Assembly (NCBI RefSeq): GCF_011745145.1
Contig: NZ_CP050191.1
Coordinates: forward strand, 895,991 to 959,990
Length of the DNA: 64,000 bases
Direction: 5' to 3'
DNA from: Mycobacterium sp. DL440
Lineage (GTDB): Bacteria; Actinomycetota; Actinomycetes; Mycobacteriales; Mycobacteriaceae
Made by a program: the position numbers and the translations under genes. Below, piece after piece: positions 7,815 through 15,390 of the stretch. A model generated the notes under the pieces. The model did no database searches. It saw nothing but the letters and a program-made list of their open reading frames with translations, and was not told where the DNA came from. The number at the start of each line of letters is the position of its first letter. Position 1 is the stretch's first letter.

Positions 7815-9019
7815 GCGATAACTCCCTCGTTGAGGATGGACGTCAGGTCGGCCCGTGCTGCCACCAGTGACCGGGCGGTACGTAGAGGCCGGATCATGTT
7901 GATGCCGACGGCCGCTCGGGCGCGGCCACCCTTGCCGTAGACGGCGACCAGCTCGCGGTCACCGATGCTGCCGTCGGTGACCGTGAACGAATCAGCGCCG
8001 CGCGGCAGCCCGTAGATCTGGAGCTTCAGGTCGTACTGGTCCGACCAGATGTAGGGGACCGGGACGAACGGGGTGGGATTGGATCCCGCGAGGATGTTGC
8101 GAGCGACGGCAAGACCTTGCTCGGCAGCGTTGGTGCGATGTTCGACGCGAATACGTTCACCGATGTCGACGTGATACCAGGACGCGACGTCGCCCGCGGC
8201 CCACACGCCCGGTGCGGCTCGGCAGTATTCGTCGCAGAGCACGCCATCGCCGGTCGGGATGCCGCTGCCGGCAAGCCATTCCGTGTTGGGGATCGAGCCG
8301 ATCGAGACCAGTACGGCGTCGGCGGCCAGTGTCGTGCCATCTGCCAGCTGAACACCGGTGGCTCGACCGCCTTCAGTGACGATGCCGACCACCTTGACGC
8401 CGGCGTGAATCCGGACGCCGTGTTCGACGTGTACGTCGATGAGGAGTCGTCCCAGCTCGTTGCCCAGCACATCGGACAGCGGAGCGTCGACACCGGACAC
8501 CAGAGTGACCGTTGCCCCCGCGGTGCGGGCCACCGAGGCCACCTCGGCGCCGAGGAATCCGGCGCCGACGATCACCAGTCGCGGATTTCGGGCCAGCTCT
8601 GTCCGTAGACGGCGGGCATCGTCGAGGGTGCGCAGGACGTGTACACCTGCGACCCCGTCGGTGCCGGGCAGTCGACGGGGACGCACTCCAGTGGCGATGA
8701 CCAGGTCGCGGTACCGCACCTGTGATCCATCGGAGAGCGTGACCGCTCGGCTCGCCGCGTCCAATGAGTCGGCGCGCACGCCGAGTCGCAGGTCGAGATT
8801 CAGTGCGGCGATTTTGTCCGGCTCGCGCAGCTCCAGTCTGTGTTCGGGCCACGCGTCGGCCAGCACCTCCTTGGACAGCGGCGGTCGGTCGTAGGGGAGC
8901 CGGTTCTCTTCGCCGATCAGGGTGATCGGTCCGTCGAAGCCACCGCGACGCAACGTTTCGGCAACCGAAAGGCCGGCCGCGGACGCGCCGACTACGACGA
9001 TGCCTGCGTCGGCGGTCAC
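7811..9019 (-). CDS. Ferredoxin reductase (FAD/NAD-dependent, rhodocoxin/putidaredoxin reductase type)
   Basis: I start this 402-residue protein at GTG 9019, which overlaps the ferredoxin stop as GTGA; the 20 residues upstream are not family-like. It has an N-terminal FAD motif (VVVGASAAGLSVAETLRRGG), the RLPYDRPPLSK segment, an NAD-binding GAGFLGAEVA motif near residue 150, a second FAD segment VWAAGDVASW and the typical reductase C-terminal domain. It moves electrons from NAD(P)H to the adjacent ferredoxin for the P450. Confidence 0.93.
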   Translation of the reverse strand: MTADAGIVVVGASAAGLSVAETLRRGGFDGPITLIGEENRLPYDRPPLSKEVLADAWPEHRLELREPDKIAALNLDLRLGVRADSLDAASRAVTLSDGSQVRYRDLVIATGVRPRRLPGTDGVAGVHVLRTLDDARRLRTELARNPRLVIVGAGFLGAEVASVARTAGATVTLVSGVDAPLSDVLGNELGRLLIDVHVEHGVRIHAGVKVVGIVTEGGRATGVQLADGTTLAADAVLVSIGSIPNTEWLAGSGIPTGDGVLCDEYCRAAPGVWAAGDVASWYHVDIGERIRVEHRTNAAEQGLAVARNILAGSNPTPFVPVPYIWSDQYDLKLQIYGLPRGADSFTVTDGSIGDRELVAVYGKGGRARAAVGINMIRPLRTARSLVAARADLTSILNEGVIA

Positions 9020-9210
9020 TCCCGGACCTCGATCGCCACCGCCGGGCAGACCGCCGCTGCCTGGCGCGCACCCTCCCACTGATCTTCGGGCGGGTCGGCG
9101 TTGAGAAGAATGACTATCCCGTCGTCTTCTCGCTGGTCAAAGATGTCCGGCGCGGCAAATACGCACTGGCCCGCGGCGCAACACTTCGTCTCGTCAACGG
9201 TGATGTGCAC
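9016..9210 (-). CDS. 3Fe-4S ferredoxin serving a P450
   Basis: A 64-residue ferredoxin with Cys10, Cys16 and Cys55 in the Cx5C...CP arrangement typical of P450-associated 3Fe-4S ferredoxins. Cys11 is an extra cysteine beside the first ligand. The FDQREDDGIVILL segment is also characteristic. It is the first gene of a six-gene operon running down to 4549. The start ATG at 9210 has AGGAGC upstream. Confidence 0.93.
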   Translation of the reverse strand: MHITVDETKCCAAGQCVFAAPDIFDQREDDGIVILLNADPPEDQWEGARQAAAVCPAVAIEVRE

Positions 9211-9238
9211 AGTCTCAGCTCCTTCGTCGCTATAAATA

Positions 9239-9252
9239 AACTAAGTTTAGTT
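9239..9252. promoter_or_regulatory. AACTAA-GT-TTAGTT palindrome upstream of the ferredoxin operon
   Basis: A 14-bp perfect inverted repeat in an unusually AT-rich patch, 28 bp upstream of the ferredoxin start. This operon lacks the TGACAGT operator, so this is its most likely control site, perhaps bound by the TetR encoded at the operon's end. The rest of the 9211-9453 spacer shows nothing I can name. Confidence 0.5.
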
Positions 9253-9453
9253 ATAGGGCGAGGGTATACCGCGAAGTGCGTTCCAGGCGGGGTTGGCGAG
9301 GTGATTCAGCACACAATCAATAGATGTGCTAATGAATGGGCGCGCCGACACGGCGCTCCCAGTGGGGTTCGACCGGCGGTTACCGGTGGTTTGCGGCGTC
9401 GGGTCCGAACGGCCGTCCTCGCGGCCTTCTCGTGCGCCCGATCCGTCGCAAAG

Positions 9454-10269
9454 TCAACGAACAGCGAAGCCGGCGTCCAGTGGCCACGTGATACCGGTGA
9501 TGAACTTCGCTTCCTCGGACACCAGGAAGGCGACGGCACCCGCGACGTCCTCGGGCATCAGCATCGGGATGGGAAGTACGTTCTGCATGGCCTCAATCGC
9601 GACGTCGCCCGCTTCGAGCAGCTTTCCCATCGCCTCGTTCATCACCATCCCGGTGGCGACGCCGGTCGGGTGGATGGTGTTGACGCGGATGGAGTACTTG
9701 CCGAGGTCGTTGGCCCACACTTGCATCAATCCGACGATTCCCCGCTTCGCGGCCGCGTAGGCCTGCCCGCCGGCCCTGTCGGTGCCGGTGGCTTTGAGCC
9801 CGGCGCTGGAACTGGTGATGACGATGGAGCCACCTCGCCCGGCGTCGATCATCGTGGGCAGCGCTGCGCGCACGGTGTTCCACACACCGGTCAAGTTGAC
9901 GTCGACAATGTCGCGGAACACCCGGCGGTCGTCTGCGCCGGCGCCGAGTCGAATGATGCCCGCGTTGGCCAGCACGATGTCGACGCGCCCGAACTCCGCG
10001 ACGCCCTCGGCGAGCACGGTCTCCACCGCGTCCCCATCGCGCACATCGGCTTGGCGGGCGACGATGCGTCTCCCAGCGCCCTCGACGAGTTTGACGGTTT
10101 CGTCCAGGTCGGAAGGTGTCGCATTGGGGTAGTCCATCGACTCGATATCGGCGCAGATGTCGAGTGCGATGATGTCGGCGCCCTCGGCGGCCAGGCGCAG
10201 CGCATGGGCACGGCCCTGCCCGCGGGCGGCGCCGGTGATGAATGCGACCTTGCCGTCGAGGTTTCCCAT
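9454..10269 (-). CDS. Mycofactocin-coupled short-chain dehydrogenase/reductase
   Basis: A 271-residue SDR starting MGNLDGKVAFITGAARGQG, with ATG 10269 chosen for its AGGAGC site. The TGAARGQGR nucleotide-binding motif, the NAG motif at LANAGI, the Ser of ITSSSAG and the YAAAK active site are all present. The long insert after the second beta strand and the end NPxGVATGM...AKFITGITWPLDAGF are typical of the mycofactocin-coupled SDR subfamily, whose bound NAD is recycled through the peptide-derived cofactor mycofactocin rather than released. It should oxidise a secondary alcohol. It is divergent from the dikinase-like gene, with an operator for each side. Confidence 0.85.
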   Translation of the reverse strand: MGNLDGKVAFITGAARGQGRAHALRLAAEGADIIALDICADIESMDYPNATPSDLDETVKLVEGAGRRIVARQADVRDGDAVETVLAEGVAEFGRVDIVLANAGIIRLGAGADDRRVFRDIVDVNLTGVWNTVRAALPTMIDAGRGGSIVITSSSAGLKATGTDRAGGQAYAAAKRGIVGLMQVWANDLGKYSIRVNTIHPTGVATGMVMNEAMGKLLEAGDVAIEAMQNVLPIPMLMPEDVAGAVAFLVSEEAKFITGITWPLDAGFAVR

Positions 10270-10331
10270 CTGAAGCTCCTTTGACGGTGTGCGCTGCGGC
10301 GACCGCACGGGCTATGTACTTAGGAACGATA

Positions 10332-10347
10332 TGGCAGTCAACTGTCA
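10332..10347. promoter_or_regulatory. Operator copy 3: TGGCAGT-CA-ACTGTCA
   Basis: The dyad differs from the perfect form by one base in the left arm (G at position 3). It lies 62 bp upstream of the SDR start and is followed by an extra CAGTCAAC half-site-like run that is also present next to copy 5. Confidence 0.75.
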
Positions 10348-10420
10348 CAGTCAACGAGCCACGGGCTTCGGTCAATAGGCGACGAGCAACGTCAGTACGT
10401 GTCAGAATCGGCATCAAGAA

Positions 10421-10436
10421 TGGCAGTGGACTGTCA
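10421..10436. promoter_or_regulatory. Operator copy 4: TGGCAGT-GG-ACTGTCA
   Basis: This copy lies 34 bp upstream of the ATG of the phosphohistidine-domain protein. Together with copy 3 it gives each arm of the divergent promoter its own site, about 89 bp apart. Confidence 0.75.
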
Positions 10437-10470
10437 CGAAGGTCCAGGAGGGCCAAGGCTCAGGAGGAAC

Positions 10471-12102
10471 ATGGCCGACGAAGGTGTGTCAGCCGACTTG
10501 ACGGACCCGATTCGGGGGTGCAGCGAGCCGGACCGGATGTGGACGTTGACCAACGTCGGCGAAGCCACACCGGACATCCTGTCCCCGTTGTGCTGGTCCC
10601 TCTGGGGCGGCGGAGTCGAACGTGCGTCTCGCGCGGGCATCTACGATTTCGGCGTACTGCCGCGTTCGGCACTCGCCGTGCCTGACGATCCGAATCAATG
10701 GGCGACCGCATGCTTTTACGGCAGGCAGGCGATGAACGTCGATCGCGCCCGTGAGCTGGCCGGGCTTCTCCCCGGTACGACAGGCGACGACTTTGAACGT
10801 GACCTGTTGGGTTCGGTGCGCGCCAATGCCATCCCCACCAGAAGTGATCCAACCCGGCTGCCATTTGTTGCGGTGAAAGCGCCGCTCGCCGCCATCCGGC
10901 AGCGCTGGGCACCCCAGCGAGTACACGATCACCAGATGGCCTGGTGGCGTGCTGAGGTGCTGCCGGGTGACCCTGTCGATCCCGGAGCCCTGCTGGCCGA
11001 CTCCGCTGACAGGTTCACGGGCGTGATGCGGGCACACATCCGCACTCGGATGATTCTGAATACGTTGCGCTCCCAAGTCGAGTCGATAACCGGTCGGCTG
11101 GGCCGCTCGGATCTCGTCCCGACCTTGCTCGCCGGGTACGGCGGAGTCATCGAGACCCGACTCGCCGATGACGTGTGGTCAGTCGGGCAGGGTGAACTCT
11201 CCATCGCCGAGTTCATCGGGCGGCATGGATTCCACGGCCCCAACGAGGGCAACGTCATCGGGCACTCGTGGCGGGAAGATCCCGAGGCTGTACTCCGCAT
11301 CGCCGCGGTGCACGCGGGCAGGCCAGAAGCCGAACGCCCGCGGGCGCGGGCGGACCGTGCGGTGGCTGCCCGGGAGCAGGCGGAAGCCGAACTGCTGGCG
11401 GGGTTACCCGCACTGCGGCGGAGCCTGCTCCGGCGGTTGCTGCAGTTCACCGGGTTTCAGGTGCGGTCAGTGGAACTCACCAAGGCCGGCTTCCTCACCG
11501 CAGTCGACGGAACCAGGGCCGCCGCAGTCGCGCTCGGCCGACAGTTGGTTGCGGCGGGTGCGCTCGATTCATCCGACGACACCTTCTACCTCACTACTGC
11601 CGAGTTGCTCGGACCGTTGCCGCGCGAGGCACGCGCGCTCGTTGCCTTCCGCAGGCAGCGGCGCGAAGAGTACCGGGCGGTGGAGGTTCCGGTCATTTTC
11701 ACCGGAATGCCGGAGCCGACCGCCCTCGAGGACGCTGACTCCGGTGGCGCTGTGCGGGGCACGCCGGCCGGCCCCGGGGTGGTCGAGGGCACCGTGCGGG
11801 TGGTGCTCGATGCCGACTCCGACGACGTTCTCTCCGACGGTGAGGTGCTGGTCTGCAGATTCGTCGACCCTGGTTGGACGGCACTGGTTTCGCTCGCCGG
11901 TGCGCTGGTGACCGATATCGGCAGTCCAGCCAGTCACGGGGCGATCGTCGCCCGCGAACTGGGTATCACGTGCGTGGTCGGAACCGGCAACGGCACCCGC
12001 GCACTGCGCAGCGGTGACGTGGTCCGGGTGGACGGTGGCACCGGAGAAGTCGCCGTGCTGGTGCGCTCGGGCGGATTGGACAAGGAAGGACAACCGAGTT
12101 GA
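10471..12102 (+). CDS. PEP-utilising mobile-domain protein: substrate-domain plus phosphohistidine half of a split dikinase
   Basis: A 543-residue protein, start ATG 10471 with AGGAGG. The N-terminal part (MWTLTNVGEATPDILSPL, then WSLWGG) resembles the substrate-binding domain of rifampin phosphotransferase and PEP synthase-like proteins. The C-terminal ~100 residues are a swivelling phosphohistidine domain with the motif SPASHGAIVARELG, whose His would carry the phosphate. No ATP-grasp domain is present. The neighbouring minus-strand gene 13732-15390 has the ATP-grasp, so the two could form one enzyme. Known dikinases of this type phosphorylate pyruvate, phenol or rifamycin; the substrate here is unknown. 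It has its own TGACAGT-type operator and is coupled by a 4-nt overlap to the next gene. Confidence 0.75.
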   Translation: MADEGVSADLTDPIRGCSEPDRMWTLTNVGEATPDILSPLCWSLWGGGVERASRAGIYDFGVLPRSALAVPDDPNQWATACFYGRQAMNVDRARELAGLLPGTTGDDFERDLLGSVRANAIPTRSDPTRLPFVAVKAPLAAIRQRWAPQRVHDHQMAWWRAEVLPGDPVDPGALLADSADRFTGVMRAHIRTRMILNTLRSQVESITGRLGRSDLVPTLLAGYGGVIETRLADDVWSVGQGELSIAEFIGRHGFHGPNEGNVIGHSWREDPEAVLRIAAVHAGRPEAERPRARADRAVAAREQAEAELLAGLPALRRSLLRRLLQFTGFQVRSVELTKAGFLTAVDGTRAAAVALGRQLVAAGALDSSDDTFYLTTAELLGPLPREARALVAFRRQRREEYRAVEVPVIFTGMPEPTALEDADSGGAVRGTPAGPGVVEGTVRVVLDADSDDVLSDGEVLVCRFVDPGWTALVSLAGALVTDIGSPASHGAIVARELGITCVVGTGNGTRALRSGDVVRVDGGTGEVAVLVRSGGLDKEGQPS

Positions 12103-13100
12103 CGGGAGTGACGAGTGTGATGTCGGCCGGGCTGAGCATGGAGAGCGAGAGCACGGTGCGGGCATGCCCCGATGTGCCTGGGTGGACCGAGAACCTGTTG
12201 TTCACCCCTTACGATCCGGTGAGCGACATCGGGATGTGGCTACATCTGGGCACCGTCGCCGACATGTGGGAGATGTGGGAAGACCGGGTGCTCATTGCGC
12301 TTCCCGAAGACCAGGGTGTGCTCAGCATGTGGGCCTACCACCGCACGGTTCCGGAACGACAGCCTGCGGGCGCGAACCTGGAATTCCGCTGCGAGCAGCC
12401 ATTCTGCAAGTGGCGCATCACGTTTGACGGGTTCTGCCTACGTTCGTCGTACGACGAGATGCGCACCGGCCTGCTTGGCGACGGGCCCAAGAGTCATGTC
12501 CGGCTCGATCTCGAAGTGGAATGCGTCACCCCGGTGTGGGACGCCGCGACCGCGGGCGACGGTATGTCCAAGCAGAGTTGGGCCCGAGAGCATTACGAGC
12601 AACTCACCCGGGTAACGGGTCAGGTGACGGTCGATGGGGTGGCATCGCATTTCGACGGCGGCGGCTGGCGTGACCACTCCCGTGGACCGCGTGGTGCCGA
12701 CACCCTGGCCGACTGGGGCGGTCACGTGATCGCCGGGGGAGTCATGCCCAGCGGGCGTGCTTTCGGATTGTGTCGTTATTGGGCTCGGGATGGGCATACC
12801 ACTCTCGAAGGTGCATACACGGTCACCAACGGTGTCCTCGGACATGTTGCACTGGAACAAATCCCGCAATCCCCGCTGCTCCAGCGCGATGGTGAGCGGT
12901 TCACATGCGCACTCGACGGAGCTCCGATGCAGGGCTTCGTACGTTCGTCGTTGTGGCTGTCGATGGCCGACGGACTGCCCTACGGGGTGATGGATCCAGC
13001 TCGGGCCTACACGGTCAGCTGGGCAGACTTGACATGGGCCGGCGAAGTCGGCCATGCCTACATCGAGAGGTCGAATCTCACGGATCCCGCTGGACGGTGA
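12099..13100 (+). CDS. Uncharacterised protein with CrtC/AttH-like character
   Basis: A 333-residue protein, coupled to the upstream dikinase-like gene if it starts at TTG 12099 (TTGA overlap); GTG 12108 or ATG 12120 are alternatives. It is rich in beta-strand-like, Trp/Tyr-containing segments (for instance MWLHLGTVADMWEMWED, then FDGGGWRDHSRGPR and FGLCRYWARDGH). That pattern recalls the lipocalin-like hydroxyneurosporene synthase/AttH superfamily, which hydrates or binds isoprenoids. I cannot confirm this by eye. Co-transcription with the dikinase half suggests it handles the same hydrophobic substrate. There is no signal peptide. Confidence 0.55.
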   Translation: MTGVTSVMSAGLSMESESTVRACPDVPGWTENLLFTPYDPVSDIGMWLHLGTVADMWEMWEDRVLIALPEDQGVLSMWAYHRTVPERQPAGANLEFRCEQPFCKWRITFDGFCLRSSYDEMRTGLLGDGPKSHVRLDLEVECVTPVWDAATAGDGMSKQSWAREHYEQLTRVTGQVTVDGVASHFDGGGWRDHSRGPRGADTLADWGGHVIAGGVMPSGRAFGLCRYWARDGHTTLEGAYTVTNGVLGHVALEQIPQSPLLQRDGERFTCALDGAPMQGFVRSSLWLSMADGLPYGVMDPARAYTVSWADLTWAGEVGHAYIERSNLTDPAGR

Positions 13101-13119
13101 CGATTTGACTCTCGGCGCA

Positions 13120-13147
13120 GGCTGGACAGCCGTTTACTGGTCCAGCC
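13120..13147. terminator. Hairpin between convergent genes
   Basis: GGCTGGAC at 13120-13127 pairs with GTCCAGCC at 13140-13147 around a 12-nt loop. It covers the stop codon of the minus-strand gene and lies 20 bp after the plus-strand stop, so it could end both transcripts. Confidence 0.55.
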
Positions 13148-13739
13148 CGGCGTCGGCCTCGTCCGCGCGAGTCAGCCCGGCCGCGCCGATGAGTTCTTCA
13201 TGCAGTTCGAACCACACCGTGTGATACGAGTCGACCAGCGGTCGGGTGAACCAGCTGGTGTCTCCGGCCCGTATCCGCTCCAGCGCCGCCGACAACTTGT
13301 CGGTGTAGGCGTCCAGGCGCGGAAGCTCTGCGGCGACAGCGGCCAGAATGGACAGCACCGCGCGGTGAACGTCGTCGAGCCGACACAGCACGGCCGCGTC
13401 GTGATCAGGGTCGGTGTGATCGTTCGGCTCGCCTTTCTTGAGCTGCCAGGCCGATACCAGCGACTTGAAATCGCGGTTCACACTGCGGAACTCCGCATAT
13501 GACCGCATGATCGTGTCACCGTCTAGGTCGTGCCGTTCGACTGCGAGCAGCTCGGTCAGACGGGCCCGCCCGGCGGGGGATAATCGGACGGTCGAGCCAC
13601 CGGCCACCAGGTCCGCCTCGGTGAGCTGCTGGACTGCCGAATTCACTGTGGCCTCGTTCTCGTCGAGCGTGGCGGCGAGCGCCGCAGGCCGCACCCGCCC
13701 CTTGAGCCGAACGGCCTGCAGCAATGTCAGCTCATCCAT
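13134..13739 (-). CDS. Winged-helix-like protein linked to ppdK
   Basis: A 201-residue protein. ATG 13739 follows AGGAGGTCC. The first ~65 residues read as a winged helix (LLQAVRLKGRVRPAALAATLDENEATVNSAVQQLTEADLV, then STVRLSPAGRARL), and the rest is helical with no motif I recognise. The gene overlaps the ppdK-like gene end by 8 nt. From memory, M. tuberculosis has a protein of about the same length next to its short ppdK (Rv1126c-Rv1127c), so this is probably a conserved pair. It could be a regulator, but the tight coupling also allows a role as accessory subunit of the dikinase. Confidence 0.6.
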   Translation of the reverse strand: MDELTLLQAVRLKGRVRPAALAATLDENEATVNSAVQQLTEADLVAGGSTVRLSPAGRARLTELLAVERHDLDGDTIMRSYAEFRSVNRDFKSLVSAWQLKKGEPNDHTDPDHDAAVLCRLDDVHRAVLSILAAVAAELPRLDAYTDKLSAALERIRAGDTSWFTRPLVDSYHTVWFELHEELIGAAGLTRADEADAGLDQ

Positions 13740-15390
13740 CGTCGGACCTCCTGTGGTGGTCGGCAAGCTGGATCGCGGTCAGCATGGCGATCAACGGTCT
13801 GTCGCAGACCACGTCGGTTCGGCCGCTTGCCAATGCGTCGCGCACCGCGGCCGTGTCCGCGTCGGTGAGCACCGGATGCGTACCGGTGACATGGGCCCGC
13901 AAGGGGCTGACGCTGCGGGCGAGTGCGGCCAGCGCAGTGAGGTCGGGGTGGTCGCGCTCGGACCACGCCGTCAACTTCAGGGCGCCTTCCCGCACCTCCC
14001 CCTCGCCTCCGTCGACCGTGATCACCTTGCCATCGAGAGCGGCGGCCACGCCTGCGCCACAACCCACCACGGCAGGTCGGCCGAGTTCGCGGCTCACCAC
14101 GGCGGCATGGGAGGTGGTGCCGCCGAGTTCTGTGACGACGGCGCGGGAGGCCATCATCCCGGCGACGTCATCCGGGCTGGTCGAGGTGCGGACCAGGATC
14201 ACGTCCTCACCTGCGTCGGCGGCATCGAGCGCGTCATCGATGTCTACATAGGCCGTGCCCGATGCGATGCCCGGACTGGCTGGCAAACCACTGGCCAACA
14301 GCTTTGCCGCCAAACGTGTTTCGGGTTGAAGTGCGGGGGACAGTAATGTGCGGACCTGCTCTGGGGTGACCCGTCGTACTGCTTCGGCGTCGTCGATGAG
14401 GCCGGCGCCGCGGAACTTGAGCGCCAGCCGGACGGCGGCCTGCGGGGACCGCTTCGCCACCCGGGTCTGCAGCAGCCACAGCTGGCCGGCCTCGACCGTG
14501 AACTCGATGTCCTGGACGTCGCGACCCAGCCGTTCGAGTTGGTCCGCTGCCGCGATCAACTCGCTGAAGACCCGTGGCCGCGCGGCGCGCAACGCATCAA
14601 GTGGCAGGCAGTCAGAGGTGCCCGAGACCACGTCCTCGCCCTGGCCTCCGGGCAGCCATTCGCCCAGCGGTTCGTCGGCGCCTGTGGCCGGGTTACGGCT
14701 GAACAGGACCCCGGTGCCCGAGTCTTCGCCGAGGTTGCCGAACACCATCGCCTGCACCACCACCGCGGTACCCGCGTTGTCGGCCAGGCCCTGATGAGCG
14801 CGGTAGGCCTCGGCGCGCGGGCTGTGCCATGACGCCAACACTGCTTCGATCGCGCCGCGAAGCTGGACGAACGGGTCGTCTGGGATTGCGGCGGATGCGT
14901 CCGCGCCGAGCACGATTCTGCGGTACATCGTCTGGAACCGGGAGCGGGTGTCGGCGGCGAATCCCGGTGGGGTGTGTGCGGCCAGTGACCTTTCGACTTC
15001 GTCGTCGACTCCGAGGTCGAGCACCGTGTCCAACATGCCCGGCATCGACTGCGCAGCACCGGATCGGACGCTGAGCAGCAGGGGCCGCGGGCCGTGGCCG
15101 AACGTACGCGAGGTCTCGGCCTCCAGCCGGCAGAGCTTGTCGAGCACGTCGGGCCAGATACGATCCAGGACTTCGCCATCACCTGCCATCAGCGCTGCGG
15201 ACACGTCGGTGGATACACAGAACGCGGGAGGTACGGGCAGCCCGAGGCCTCGCATCAGGTTGATGCCGAAGCCCTTGTTGCCGAGGGTGTTACGTGACCC
15301 ACGCGCGCTACCGTCGAGCTGGACTACGTAGGCCCCGTCGAGATGCGGTACGGCGCCGAATTCCGAGGTTGTCCCCGCATTCGGCCGCAT
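13732..15390 (-). CDS. ppdK: Short pyruvate phosphate dikinase-like protein (ATP-grasp plus phosphohistidine domain, no PEP barrel)
   Basis: A 552-residue protein against about 880 for full PPDK. It keeps the ATP-grasp half: LGNKGFGINLMRGLGLPVPPAF, then SVRSGAAQSMPGMLDTVL, then VQAMVFGNLGEDSGTG, and the end strand DIEFTVEAGQLWLLQTR. It also keeps the swivel domain with the phospho-acceptor motif GGTTSHAAVVSRELG. The C-terminal TIM barrel that binds PEP/pyruvate is missing and replaced by about 70 unrelated residues. Such a protein can accept the ATP beta-phosphate on His but needs a partner to pass it on; the 10471-12102 product is a natural candidate. Its ATG directly follows the TAA of the upstream F420-type gene, so the two are co-translated under operator copy 5. 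Confidence 0.85.
   Translation of the reverse strand: MRPNAGTTSEFGAVPHLDGAYVVQLDGSARGSRNTLGNKGFGINLMRGLGLPVPPAFCVSTDVSAALMAGDGEVLDRIWPDVLDKLCRLEAETSRTFGHGPRPLLLSVRSGAAQSMPGMLDTVLDLGVDDEVERSLAAHTPPGFAADTRSRFQTMYRRIVLGADASAAIPDDPFVQLRGAIEAVLASWHSPRAEAYRAHQGLADNAGTAVVVQAMVFGNLGEDSGTGVLFSRNPATGADEPLGEWLPGGQGEDVVSGTSDCLPLDALRAARPRVFSELIAAADQLERLGRDVQDIEFTVEAGQLWLLQTRVAKRSPQAAVRLALKFRGAGLIDDAEAVRRVTPEQVRTLLSPALQPETRLAAKLLASGLPASPGIASGTAYVDIDDALDAADAGEDVILVRTSTSPDDVAGMMASRAVVTELGGTTSHAAVVSRELGRPAVVGCGAGVAAALDGKVITVDGGEGEVREGALKLTAWSERDHPDLTALAALARSVSPLRAHVTGTHPVLTDADTAAVRDALASGRTDVVCDRPLIAMLTAIQLADHHRRSDDG

Noticed and set aside
9205..10284. A 359-residue open frame on the plus strand opposite the mycofactocin SDR
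   Set aside because: It mirrors the SDR gene, has low-complexity Gly/His/Asp-rich composition and no family motif; the minus-strand SDR has all active-site motifs.
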